From positions 62,001 to 126,000 of the forward strand of contig OZ199839.1 in NCBI GenBank assembly GCA_964304625.1: a DNA stretch of 64,000 nucleotides, written 5' to 3'. Each line of letters starts with the position of its first letter. Positions within the stretch are counted from its first letter, which is position 1. This document shows positions 48,245 to 60,770 of the stretch, piece after piece. A program made the position numbers and the translations under genes. The notes beneath the pieces are model-generated. The model was not told the DNA's origin. It made no database searches and saw only the letters and a list, made by a program, of their open reading frames with translations. Origin of the DNA: Kudoa neothunni. Its lineage: Eukaryota; Cnidaria.

Positions 48245-50300
48245 TTTGCACATTAGACACAAATAGATAGTGTTCTATACAAACGGCGCATTTGTGTCTT
48301 TTATTCAATGAGTCGGTGAACATGGTTAGGCAATCACATAACCAAGCAGCGTGAATATTTTCTAGTGATGATCTTCTAATAATTTTTTTAGTGCGGTCGG
48401 TTCCGATCATATTGGCCACAATGCGCCTAATATGAGCCAATAGTCTTATGTTGCATTTATTCTTATAATTTAGCCATTTGCAGGAATTGACCGCTGCGAT
48501 TGAGATGATATTCGTAAATAAGGGTCATCGCCACTTTTTGGAACGAATTTTCACTCTGTAACCGGATATATTATTGTCCGTAATGTCAATTCCTCCCATA
48601 TGTTTGTTATACATATGAGACATGTCTGGTTTATCGTCACACACCACTTTCTGATTTAACAATAACGTTTTGAATGTTGAGTCGACTCAACAGAAAGCAT
48701 ATCGCTGAGAAAGTCAGTTAGTTGCGATCGTTCCAATAAACATCCATTTTCTTGGTTGAGAAATCTTCGTAAGTCTCATAAAAACCTCTAGGTTTCTTTT
48801 CCATTATCCTAGGATCTATCGATGGGCATTTAAATGTCCGCTTCAACTTCATTGTTCCCATGGCACTTGCATCTCTCTTCTTCATTTCAGCCGTTAATTT
48901 ATGAGATGAAAAAATTATCCAGAAAAAATGAACATCACTTCTTTCACCAAACTCTTTGATTAATTTTAACACAGTACTACCACCTAAACCAAAACATTTG
49001 CAATACGATTCTAACCTACCAGAGTACACATTAAAGCTGTACATATAACCATTAAAAGATGCTAAAACCCATTATTTCTTTAAGCCAAACCAAAATGGTT
49101 TCTCTTACGTGCACATTTGACAGGTATAATGACCTGTGTATGGTATCATATGCTCGTCAATTGCAAAATTATGAAAAAAGCAAATTTTTCAAGATTTCTA
49201 TTCATTCTTTCAAGTAATGGCCTTACTTTGAAAAGTTTATCATTTTTAACCGACTTTGAATTGTCGTTAAATGTAAGTATATTTTAATTAATTTGAATCT
49301 ACTACATGGCATTGACTTTTTACTAGTTAAACATCGCCGTCCATAGTAGATTTCCATTACATATGTTTCTAGGATAATTTATTATATCCCGTTAATAATT
49401 AAATTCCGACGAAACACTTGAGTTCCTTTATCATCAAATGAAATTTATGGTTGTTCTTTTGTTTAGCGAACAAATTTGTTTCCTCGACGATATTGAATAA
49501 CAAGTTTTCGTCAAAAAATTCTAGATAACTTTCTTACGACTCATACATGTCTAAGCAATCATTGTAGATATTGTCTGTACTATGGGTTATCATGTCTTCA
49601 TGTATTGTGTTCATGGATGAACGCAACAAGGGTGATATTATACAATAACGCTCCGCCATTTTCAATATTTTGATCATTTTCAAAGTTAACGAAGATTTCT
49701 ACTTCGCCACATATATCGGGAACAGTTTCAATATTAATATTGGCGTAGTCTCTGTGGACGAATTCTTATTCTTCATCAATCAATGTATCCATAAGATTTG
49801 GGCTATGACCACAAAATCAATTGTATTTGGTAAGATATCAATATTTTCGATAGCATCGACTAAGTTTCTGTACCTCATCTTGAAGCTTTTACTGCGAGAT
49901 CAACAAAAAGATTAATTGGGAAATCGCACGTCGGTGGTTTACCGTACCCTTTTCGGCACCGTTTTGTTTTGATAGCTATTTGTAGCCCTCTTATACCTTT
50001 TATTTTATTTTCACTTATATTAAACTTTTGTTCATGTGTTATTATATACTGAAAATATAATGTTGATAAATAACAGTAAAGTGGAATTCCTGTTCTATTT
50101 GTCTAGCGTCATATTACAAGGGTAATATAGAACAGTATCTGGCGCAATGTAAAATATATTTAATTAATATTGTTATATTATATTGAAATTATATATGTGA
50201 ATCATAAATTCTAGAATTACATTATTAAACAAATTATTGTAAATTATAGAGAGGTGTGAAGACATTGCCGAAACGGGAACGAAAAACCGCTACGGGTTAA
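48073..50300 (-). mobile_element. Degraded piggyBac transposon
   Basis: Minus-strand frames at 48718-49044 and 48180-48440 encode piggyBac pieces: a TVLKLIKEF segment, FSSHKL (from the DNFFSS motif), SAMGTMKLKRTF, and a Cys-containing C-terminal piece (KRHKCAVC). A 34-bp motif, gtgccgaaaagggtacgata, is inverted between 48073 and 49959. A related form, gccgaaacgggaacg, ends in GGGTTAA at 50294-50300, the probable right end. Several stops and frame changes make the copy dead. A (TA)n run interrupts the 3' part at about 48211-48240. Confidence 0.6.
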
Positions 50301-50570
50301 TACTTTAACTGGCGGGTCAGATTAAAAATAAAGATAATTTTTTCTTTTCCAGTTTTTCTAATTAAATAATCTCATTATGAAGTGGAGCTGAATGCTTTGA
50401 TACGACTAAATTTTTTTTATTGAAGTGGTCGTCAAAGGGATATTATAAACAATGAGTTTATATTTTTTACCCGGGGGTTGTATATAGGGATTAATATTTA
50501 TTTTAATTTCCCAAGATATTTCTTTTTAATTTAAATTAGCCCACTCCAGAGCAAGGTCGAGGTTTTTACG
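50301..50570. repeat. Repeat shared with 62963-63205
   Basis: Directly right of the TTAA that ends the 48-50.3 kb piggyBac, about 260 bp aligns in the same orientation with sequence right of the 60.8-62.96 kb piggyBac. Shared text includes gattaatattt, tttaatttaaattag and ccactcc. It may be a host repeat that is a common target, or part of a larger composite element. Confidence 0.55.
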
Positions 50571-51273
50571 CTATCTATAAACATGGAGTTGTTTTGTTTT
50601 TATGTGCTTAATTTAATATTTTTATCAATACGTATGCATCATCATATTGATAACATTCAACTAATGTTTTAAACAAGGGATTAGTTTCTGCACTGTTTAA
50701 ATAATGATGATTTTATGGTGTGCAATTTGTAAAATCTCTACAAGTAGAGACAACGTTATGAATTAGGATTAAGTTCACTTATTATGCCGAATTAGTTAAA
50801 TAATTCAAGTTTTATTTGTGTAATCTTTGTATTATTCGTCCAAATACACTTATTTTACTTTTAATTTAAAATAAATATGGCCTACTTAAGACTTTAGCCT
50901 ACTTGGCCGAGCAAGGAAGCCAACGCGAAGCGGGTCTTTTGAGCTAGTAATTATATAATTTAATTTTAAAATTACTGAGTAAAAGAATTTTACTAGTAAA
51001 TTAAACGATTCTAAATAAGCATTGAATGAAAAAAAGATTATTTCATATAATACTGAATAAAATAAATTAACTAAAATTATTGGAACTATCATTTCCTAAG
51101 GAAACGAGAATGCATCGTTTATTGGTAGGATTCTTTGCGTAATTTTTTCATGTGATAATATTTTCTACATAATTTTATCACAAAAGCATTCAAAGTAAAC
51201 ATACTTTAGGTAAAATGAAATAAGTACTGTGAGGCAAATAATCGCTATGATGCCCAAAGCTAATGAAAAAAAT
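50571..51273. other. Intergenic downstream of ADAM gene
   Basis: AT-rich, about 0.7 kb between the shared repeat and the stop of the minus-strand ADAM gene. It contains a short GC-richer motif (cttggccgagcaaggaagcc) near 50902. No exon or clear element is seen. Confidence 0.4.
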
Positions 51274-53915
51274 TCACCCGGGAAATAACATTGAAAATTT
51301 ACCTATAAGAGAGTATTTTGCAGGATCACTTAGAGTAGATTTAGTCTTAGGTATTTTAGGATTTTCCGTGGATTCAGTTGTTGCAGGCGATGTCTCTGGC
51401 TTAACCCTTGGTGGCATCGTCCTTGGTGGCATCGTCCTTGGTGGCATCGTCCTTGGTGGCATCGTCCTTGGTGGCATCGTCCTTGGTGGCATCGTCCTTG
51501 GTGGCATCGTCCTTGGTGGCATCGTCCTTGGTGGTATAGTCCTTGGTGGTATTGTCCTTGGTGGTATAGTCCTTGGTGGCATCGTCCTTGGTGGCATCGT
51601 CCTTGGTGGTATAGTCCTTGGTGGCATCGTCCTTGGTGGCATCGTCCACCTTGTTCTAAAATATACAAAAATTATTCAAAATCAGTTCTAACACTACAAA
51701 GGAATAATAAAGAAAAAACTATTTTAATACATAGGAGTCCTTGAGGTAGTTGATTTCTCTTCTTGTTTGGGAATATGGTACAAGGGATCGTACATCTCTG
51801 GACTTAAGTAAAGGTTATTAGAATATAAAAACCATTTTGACATACATCAGTGGTTTCACGCATCTTCCACGATCATCGCAAACCTACAATACGTTTATAT
51901 AATTTATTAAATTTTGATAGACCTCATCTTGTTGGCAGAATACGGATTGACAAGGTGTGCCCAGAGGAAATTCCATCTCACATCTTCCATCATTACAAAC
52001 CTAATCATTGACTTCATAATCTAATTTGTATATCATATACCATTCCCGCAGAACAACTGACACCTCGGCAATTGTGCTCATTTCGAATAGGATCAATACA
52101 TTTGTGATTGAGACACATCTAAACGAATAACAGTTATCGTTGAAATGAAACATTATTATCATTGATTAATTGTTATTTAAAAAATAAATATTTTTAGCTA
52201 GAATCTACGAAATTTAAAATTCTTTTTTACATAATTCAAAATTAGTTAACTAATTTATTCTATATAACAAAACAAAATATTAACTGTAATTTTATAAAAT
52301 ACTCAAAAATTTTCATTTATTTGACCGTTACCTTACTCCCTCCACATTTGTAACCATTTGGAACAAAAACAAGCTTCCTTGGTCTTATAGGATTTGGTAG
52401 GTTGTAACTAATTTAGTCGAATGCAAATTAATTTCGTGTCAAGTATGAAAGAAAAATAACCGGCAGTTTTCCACTGTCCCATAAATATTAACGGAGTACT
52501 CCCAGTGACCTCCTGGACCAAAAACATCGCAATATAGAAGGCCGCAAGGATGTTCACTAAAAGAAGTCATACAATAATCCATCCGAAATAAAATACCCAT
52601 AATTGTTGCAAATCTTTTGATCGTATTTAAAGTGTGATTTATCATGGCAGTATTTGCTTTTATAGATGGCATATGCATCCAAACATCTAGTGGTTAAAGA
52701 AGCTCCTATATTTAGATATATTATAGTTTTCCTAATGCAAAATTATTATATTTTTAAGAAAATAGATAATTTAAATAGAAATGTTAATTGGCATATAACC
52801 TGTCTTCATAGATTGAGCGCATTGGTTGTGTTCATCCGCGCACTGACCACCCACACAATACCCCTGTATTTGAATAAGTTTTATTATGAGCACGCTAATG
52901 AAATAAATTCTACATACAAATCGACAGCTTGAACCATCAGTTTTATGACGATCCTTTGGACACTAAACAAATGGGAAGTTAACTTCAATGACTAAAAGGA
53001 CTTTTTCATACAAAGGGGCTTCTTCCACTACACGTTTCAGCTAAGCCACATTCACCGACCGCTTCTCGACAAATTCTAGTAGTGAACTTTAGAATTTTAA
53101 TATTAATATAATTTAAACAAGTTTAATGATACTCTGCAATTCTCGCAACATTCTCCATGTGAACATTGGGCATCTCGTCTAAGTTTACAATTTCGCATAT
53201 CGCAACATTTATCTTGGTTGGTGAGAATGCAATTAGCTTCAAAACCGCAATCGCATTCCTCCCCAATATCCACTATGCCGTTACCACATTTATCAAATTT
53301 GGCAAGGTTGAGTTTGTTCTAATGAATTATTCATTATTTTTTAATGTATACCGCTGCCAATAATTCGCTAACATCATAGGTTGTATCGTAGTTACATCCT
53401 TTAATAAATTGAGTTATTTCAGCGGCCGATGAATGGCTAAAAAATGGTGGAAATTTCGCGGTCCAATTCCTATTAGTAAGTTATACATATCAATCATACT
53501 AAATTATATTTGAATGATTACCAATTTTTACGTTTATGATTCATAAGACAATTAGTATTTCCCAAGAAACAATCTCCTAGAATATTTAATTTAAAATTAT
53601 AAATTCTTATTTCTTTATATTCGTTTTGGTTAATTTTTTAATATATAATCAAATCAGAATAATCACATCTTATTGCATTTAAAAGATTAAATACCTGTGA
53701 CATTATCATGATCAGAGGAAAACGAGTGCCCAAGCTCATGAGACACAGTCACCGAATTCAAAAGTGGATCATTGGAACTTGAAAACTTAAAAATTATATT
53801 ATTTCTGGATATGGAATTAAATTTTACATCAACAACAAAAAAGTTTGGACTTTTATCACACTTAAAACCACGATCGGCAATTCCAATGACAGTTTCAGAT
53901 GTATTTTCTTTATTT
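51274..53915 (-). CDS. ADAM-type disintegrin metalloprotease, 3' part
   Basis: Zinc endopeptidase of the adamalysin family. Fifteen exons join in frame: 53695-53915, 53522-53576, 53352-53469, 53133-53318, 53012-53086, 52918-52962, 52800-52863, 52597-52705, 52461-52556, 52332-52407, 52041-52118, 51923-52000, 51846-51883, 51731-51802 and 51274-51655, giving 563 residues. The catalytic half has [10 protein letters not shown], the zinc site [12 protein letters not shown] and Met-turn NCLMNH. The disintegrin domain has [25 protein letters not shown]. The Cys-rich domain has [33 protein letters not shown]. Three Cys-rich modules follow ([25 protein letters not shown]) and a PPRT repeat tail. No membrane segment is present, so the product looks secreted. 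Introns are mainly 33-60 nt. Signal peptide, prodomain and the first part of the protease domain were not located upstream of 53915. Confidence 0.88.
51406..51645 (-). repeat. Coding minisatellite, 16 x 15 bp
   Basis: Sixteen units of 15 bp with only a few substitutions encode (Met or Ile)-Pro-Pro-Arg-Thr on the minus strand in the last ADAM exon. All three minus frames and one plus frame are open across it because the unit is a multiple of three. Splicing from the upstream exon (phase 2, ending TPI) selects the PPRT frame, and that frame continues into a unique Ser/Thr/Lys-rich tail of 40 residues. The high identity between units suggests recent expansion. Confidence 0.9.
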
Positions 53916-56430
53916 CTTCACAGAATACAATTATATGTTATTTTTTTAATCAAAAAATTTGTTAAAAGTTTTAAGTTTAGATTTTAATTAATAAAAAATA
54001 TTCCTACTTCCAAGGAAGGAACATAAGTTAGATTCACTATCTAATATTATATTAAAAATTACAAAAACAAAGCATGAAATCCGGGTTTTGCTGTTTTTCT
54101 GCTGTTAACAATAAACTCTTTCATAATCGCACCCATTACTCGGTTTTGTTGATCGATTTTGTTGTAATAATAAACTTCTTTGATTATTATTTTTATATTA
54201 TACCAAGCGTAGGTCTAGAGATTATTACGCAATGTTGAATTGATAAAATCTAAACGATTACTTGTTGCGTAATTTTCAATGTATCTTCAATAAGTCTTGG
54301 ATTTTTACTTATCGTGTCACGCTATCTATTCATGTAATGGTGTAATTATTTGTACAAATTACCATCGATATATGAATTTGAATGTATAAAGGTATGTATA
54401 TTGAATTAGGCAGTGGTTTGATTATGTCTCTTTGATAATTTAGGATCTAAAAAAGTTTAGATTGTTAAATGTCACTTAACCGTACCTCATTATCCCAGTC
54501 TCGGCCGTAACCTAACTCTAATAAGATATCATATACAAGTAAAAACTGTCGTTCAATGTACTTATTTGAAAAAAAACATAAATGAATGTCCAACCAAACA
54601 TTATTTTTTAAGAATTAGGACATTTAATCCACGTTTGACTTCCATTAAGCTTATGTTAGGAGATATTCAGCTACATATATTTCTTATGATTTTTAAAAAA
54701 TGTTGTATTAAAATTGATACCAAAACTTCTCCATTAAAATATTTATATTATGACAGAAACTCAAATCTCTTCATCTGCTGTATTCAGAAATATCCCACTA
54801 CTTTTTATTATACTAATTGTTATAAGTAATCTGTTTTGCTGAATAAATTCTCTTCAAAATAAATATTTAATACATTTTGATCATTATAGATATGACTTTA
54901 TCACTCAATCAAAATAATATTTTCAACGTTAGAATAAATAATTTCCACAAGTTTTAATCGTTTACCAGTGATAAATAATTATTCTAAGCTTTGGTGTGAA
55001 CGATCTAATTTTTATATGAGGTTTCAAAGTTATTTATATTTGAAAAATTATTCGATTGTAACACAAATCACAAAGGATATAGATACAATCTAATTCCGTT
55101 TTATGGGCCAATTTTCATCATTATTCAAGAAGTATGTTTATTCGAAAAAATTTAATAATTGGAAATTTTTCATCGATAAAATAAAATATACGATATTATG
55201 GATACGTGGTTAGAATAAAGAGCAGATTAGAGATACACCCAATTTACCTTAATCACGTTTGCGATTATAGATAATCTGCAGCATCCGTCCATGTCGAAGT
55301 TGACGAATTATATTATGATAATAATAATAGTAGCAACTAAATTCTTCGTATTTTACAATTTTGAAAATTTTGTTCTGTTCTAGTTTATAATATTTTCTAT
55401 TTCACGAAAAACTTTATATCAATTTTTAGAAGTTTGTGCGTTTCGGCTAAATGATTATAATTAAAGGAATCTTATTTGATATAAACATAAGCACATTATA
55501 TACTTATCATAATGCAATCTTATGGATCTCTTTAGTTCACCTGATTTTGAGATTAGAATTAAGTTATTAATTACTTCTTATCTCTTTAGTAATCGTTATC
55601 ATTAAAAAATCAAAAATATAATTAAATTTTGAACCCTTTAATGATTTTTTAATAAGTTATACCTCAACGTGAATTTGTATTTAGAATATCTCCTTTTCTT
55701 TTAATTCAGTTTCCTCATATTTTGGATATATTTTTGACTGGAAATAATTTGTTTTTAACTGAATAAAACTATTAACTAATAAATTTTTTATTTCAAAATT
55801 ATCTTTTAAGTTGTTGATATAAAATTAATTCCACTTTTTTATTTTTTCAATAAACAGAGTATATTTTAAATAGTTAAATCATGAATTTTTATCGATATAA
55901 AACAAATATATTTAAAATAAAATATGAAAAAATCGTGTGTTTGTGTATATTGCAGGTGCGCATTAGTGGATATTTCTAAATGAGTGATGCGAGTGATTTT
56001 CTTTACGAATTTTTCTCATCTGGACGAAAATCTAACGGCAAACTATTCATGAACGTGATATATCATACCTGAAAATCAATTTAATTTTTAATAAAGATAA
56101 TAATTGAAGAAGTAAACGTGGAATTATTGGTGGTTTTTTCAAAGTCAGCTAATAAAAAACTCTTGCCAAACATATAAAGAATTCCAACTGCAATTCTATT
56201 TCATCTTTTTAACGATTAAATCAATTAATATTGATTATTTTCTGTCATTATCTGCTCCTAGACATTCCATTCATAGTACGATTATAGCGTATACAAATAC
56301 GCATGGAAACCATTATTTCATAGGCGAATGGTACACTATTAGATAAAATTTAATTCCAAGGTTATTTAGACCTTATATTCTTAATAAACTATTCACTGAA
56401 ATAGACGAGAACTCCTATGCATTATTTTAG
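53916..56430. other. Region expected to hold 5' exons of the ADAM gene
   Basis: Mostly AT-rich. Two minus-strand exon-like pieces are visible but not proven. One near 54085-54205 contains YNKIDQQNRVMGAIMKEF. One near 54490-54555 is flanked by AG and GT and contains YDILLELGYGRDWDNE. A third, with MDGCCRLSIIANVIK before GT, lies near 55247-55300. None matches the conserved ADAM prodomain or the N-terminal protease motif. A plus-strand 87-codon frame at 54566-54829 is not supported. Confidence 0.3.
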
Positions 56431-57245
56431 GCGTCAATAAAGACAAAGAAATCTACGGAGGATTATTTTCACATAAGCGATTTACAAAAATTTCGACATA
56501 CCTCCATTTTGATAACATCAAAACAAGATTAGATCGTAAAATTCAAACATATTTTATCCGATTCACAAGATGTGTGCTTTTTTTTGACGTATTGCCAAAA
56601 CGATTTTCGTGATACCCAAAATGTTACATTGAATAAGCAACTTGTATCCTTCAGGGGGAGATGTCCATTTAGTCAATATATACCCATGAAACCGGCAAAT
56701 TATGATATTAAATTTTTTATTGAATCTTACTGCCAACTAACTGTGCCGAATATTAGCATATACCTTGGTAAAAACAATTCGGAGGGACCGAAGCAATATA
56801 TTGTTGATGAAAGTGTAATTATCTTACTATCAAGTCTCTATTCAATTCTGGTATTAATACTGTAACTGATAATTTTTTCCGTGGCTTTTACTAGCGCAAA
56901 AATTATTACAAAAAGGTTAAAGTTTCTGAGGACTTTATGAAAAATCACAAACGAAATACTACCTGGTCTCTTTTCTTCCAAAATAAAGCTGGCTTTGCAC
57001 TAGTATGTTTTCTTTTAATGTTAAGTATGCGATAACATCCTATGTTTATAAAAACGATAAAGTTGTCATCATTTCATCAACATGTACCATAGGTAACACT
57101 TTCAACGATGCATCTACAAATTTTAAACCTCAGACGTTGATACCTTACAATTGAATCTAGAATAGAGTTGATGATGGAGATGGATTATTGCAAACCGATT
57201 CTACGTTTTTTATAAAGGAGATGGTCATTTGTCAACTTTTACAGC
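56430..57245 (+). mobile_element. piggyBac transposase fragment
   Basis: Plus-strand pieces follow the piggyBac order: KRFTKISTYLHFDN, then TLNKQLVSFRGRCPFSQYI (the catalytic DEQ position reads NKQ), FIESYCQL, SIYLGKN, the VTDNFFRGFY form of the second catalytic motif, and ITSYVYKNDKVVIISS. Several frame changes separate them. No N-terminal or C-terminal Cys-rich part remains. TTAACCTTCC at about 57248 may mark an end of this or a neighbouring copy. Confidence 0.65.
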
Positions 57246-57413
57246 TTAATTAACCTTCCGAGCGCCTTAAAATCGACTAAACACTAAACACTTGATGCTT
57301 TCGGGGCCAATTTTACCCAAATTTTTATTGCATAATTGAATGCAATAAATAATTATGTAATCGCTGGGAAAATCAAATAAAAATTTATGGACAGATTTCT
57401 GTTGCATTCCCAC

Positions 57414-59797
57414 TAACCCATTAAGGTTTGTTGGGTCGAAAACCACCCACCAATAATCCCCTTTTTATTTACAAAGTTAAAATGTTTATATCTCTCTATT
57501 TTAGAGAAATAATTTTTAACGTTTCAACATTTTAAAAGTATCACTGTAGTATTTTAAAAATAATTAGATTATTAATTATTGTTCTATTTGTCGCGAATTC
57601 ACTCATTATTAGTAATAGTGCGATAAATTCTGTTCAATCAACAATATTTATTTTTAAACTTTATTGGAATATTGGAAATAATTAGGAAAAGTTTCTACGT
57701 TCAAATTAGTTGACTGTTATCGTTGTTAGAATGATAGTAAATACATTTGTTTACTGGATCAAAAACGACCCAATAAACACTCCGGGCACGTTGGGATTAA
57801 AATGAATGATGTCAGGTTTCAATGGATATATAAAGTAAAGTGATGCTATTGATGCCATTGAAGATGATGATTTTGATGAAATTCCAAATATCATGACCTT
57901 ACCATCAGAAAGTGTTGACGTTGTTACAGATACGGAAGACAACTGTTTTCCCGTATGTGACAACATAATAAGCAATCATGATATTCCAGAAATTTCTCGT
58001 CATGTCTAATTATAAAGTATATAGAAAAGGATTATGATGAAAATTATAAATCAAAAAACATTTTTTGGGAGACTGCTATTCCAACGGATTATCATGAACC
58101 GGCTGATATGAGTCAATCTGAAATTAATATTGATGACTTATACGAAGGTATACAATATACAATTATGTTTTAAATGATATGTAGGATCACACGAAATTTT
58201 CCAACAATTTTTTGACAAAAACGTCATGCTTCACATTGTGAAGCGGAGCAATCTGTATGGTAGACAAAACAATGACCATTCATTCAACCTAACCATCAAC
58301 GAACTAAAACCATTTATCGGAATATTAATTCTCTCAGGCTATCATAAACTTCCGAGTCAAAAAATGTCTTGGGAAACCGCAGAGGATTCTGGGGTAGACT
58401 TAGTGAAGAAGGCCATGACCTTAAAACAATTTAAAGAAATCAAAAAGTATATACATTTTGCTAATAATGATATGATAGATAAGGATGATAAATTATTCAA
58501 AATACGATCATTGATCGAAAAACTAAACAAAAATTTCAAGATTTTTGGGTTTTTTGATAAAATAATTTCGGTCGACTAGCAGATGGTTCCATATTATGGA
58601 ATGCATTCGTCGAAAATGTTCATTAAAGGAAAGCCAATAGCCAATTCGTTTCGGCTTTAAAATCTGGGTTATGGCGAATAGAGCGAGATATATTTATAGT
58701 TTCAAAGTCTATTACGATAAGGAAACACAGAATACGTATTTCGGATTAGGAGAAGGTGTGATTATGAATTTCATAAGCGAAATAAATAATAAATCAGGTG
58801 TTGAAGTTTATTTCGACAACTTTTTTTCATCACATAAACTTTTCACACTTTTGAGGAGCATAAATATTAATGCGATCGGAACTGTTAGAGCAAACCGAAC
58901 TGGCCACTGTCCACTTGAACCACAAAATCATTTAAAAAAACGATAGAGGGTATTTTGAAACTTTTCACGATGGGAATGGAATCGTTTGTGTCCAATGGAA
59001 CGATACTAAACTCGTCATTTTGATGAATAATTTTTCATCTTGTTTCCCTACTCTTTCCGTAAGGAGGTACTCTCAAAAAGAAAAAAAATATATTTCAATA
59101 TCACAACCAAAAATTATTAGCAAATACAATAAGAATATGGGTGGGGTAGACCTCGCTGACAATGCAATAGCTAATTACCGAATATCCATAAAGGGGAAGA
59201 AATGGTATTGGAAATTATTCACAAACTTCTTATCTATGTGTGTCACCAACTCTTGGAAACTGATACGAAAGAGTTCAAATTCGAAACTTACATTATTACA
59301 ACACACACGAATAATTGTTTCCGGATTAATAACTTCTCGTGTTAATGAAAATGGAAGAACAAGACCGTCGATTGCTTTAAATATTTTAATGAATGCATGT
59401 TTAGGTGATTCCCTTATCAGTGATCCAGAAAGAAGAAGAACAAGATGAGTTAGTTGTATGTCGCAATAAAACCTACCATTATTGTGAAGGATGTGACTCA
59501 AGACTACATTTAAAATGTTCATCCCATTTTCCATAAAAAAATAGGATCAATATTATTCATTTTTGTTATTTAAATTCAAACTATTATTGTAAATTTAATG
59601 AAATATTGTTAAAATTTAGGCGCAGACGCGAATTTTGGGTGTTTATTGGATCGAAAATGACCCAGTCGCTTTTTTGTATTTATTTACGCTCGATACGTTA
59701 TATTAAAGTGAAATTGTTCTTTTATATTGTCTAAATAAATTTTTGTATGTTTCTAAAATTTCGTTAATTTTCATTGACCAAAACCTTAATGGGTTAA
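57414..59797 (+). mobile_element. Near full-length piggyBac transposon
   Basis: Ends are inverted copies: TAACCCATTAAGGTTT at 57414 and AAACCTTAATGGGTTA near 59795, with TTAA at the right and CTAA at the left. Subterminal gggtcgaaaaccaccc and ggatcgaaaatgacccag are also mirrored. Length 2.38 kb. The transposase is on the plus strand: acidic leader (DAIEDDDFDEIP), KPFIGILILSGYHKLP, catalytic SVD followed by QMVPYYG, VYFDNFFSSHKL, NMGGVDLADNAIANYR, and a C-terminal zinc-binding Cys-rich end (HYCEGCDSRLHLKC). About four breaks in frame and a lost start codon mean it no longer codes for one protein. This is the best preserved copy in the window. Confidence 0.85.
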
Positions 59798-60770
59798 AAT
59801 AAGTTCCGCGCCCCACCTTTTTCAAATGTATTTAATTTTTAACTTAAACTGTTTACAATTTCGAATCAAGCTTCATGTCACATTAAAATTAGAGAAAGAC
59901 AAATATATATATTTCTCTTTCATTCGAATTAAAATATGTTCGATCAGATCTAATTTAATTCATAGATGGACTTTAAAAATTAACATTTTTACTTCTTCAT
60001 TCCGTCAAAAACCGCGTTAAGTGAAACTTGTGGTAATCCAACCCGTATCAGGCAAAACTTTTCTGTATTCGGGGCTTATAAATCGAAATTAAATAATTAA
60101 TATTGAAAATTAATCAATATTGTTTTTGGATAAGTCAAAAAAAGAGGAGATCGCGGTTATAAATATGACAACACTTGAATTATGACCATGCCGATTCTAT
60201 TGATCAAAAACCGTGTTAAACATTTTTATATTTTGTATATAAATTGATCAGTGTTTTTGTATTGTTTTATGATATTAACATTCGCTTAAAAATAAATAAG
60301 ATCAAAATTCGAAATATTGATTTCAATACACGCCATACTGCCCAATTATCTCATCATTATTCACGTCACATCTTCAGTATATGCGAAGTGAAATTATTTT
60401 TTCGCTTAAAGGGATTCACAGACGTTTCGTCAAAATTTTTGGGTTGATAACTAAAAAAATGTTTTTAGAATTCTAACCATCGTAAATTTAATAATATAAA
60501 TATTCAAGTTATGGTAATTCATTGTATTTTTTAACGAATCGAAACCTCTCTATAAAAAATCATCCTGTGGCTGGACCAAATTGCAAATAATTAACTTGGA
60601 AATGAAATCGATAAAATTAAATGAACGTAAGGATTAATTTTTTTGCCTTTTCTCTTTCTAGCAAGAAAATTTTTTTATTTATTATGAATTTTTGCGGAAG
60701 CTTCAGAATCTTTGTTGCGCATTGAAAATGAACAAATTCAATACAGAATAAGTAAATTTTTTATGAATGA
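59798..60770. other. Intergenic between two piggyBac copies
   Basis: AT-rich, no exons seen. The expected left end of the following piggyBac copy (TTAACCCC type) was not found here, so that copy is probably truncated on the left. Confidence 0.4.

Noticed and set aside
48180-48440. Cys-containing minus-strand frame as a host zinc-finger gene
   Set aside because: Its position and order match the C-terminal Cys-rich end of the surrounding piggyBac transposase, and it is interrupted by a TA microsatellite.
51263-51691. Plus-strand 142-codon frame made of LGGIV repeats
   Set aside because: It is the antisense of the ADAM minisatellite. The unit length of 15 keeps every frame open, and the minus PPRT frame is the one supported by splicing and flanking protein sequence.
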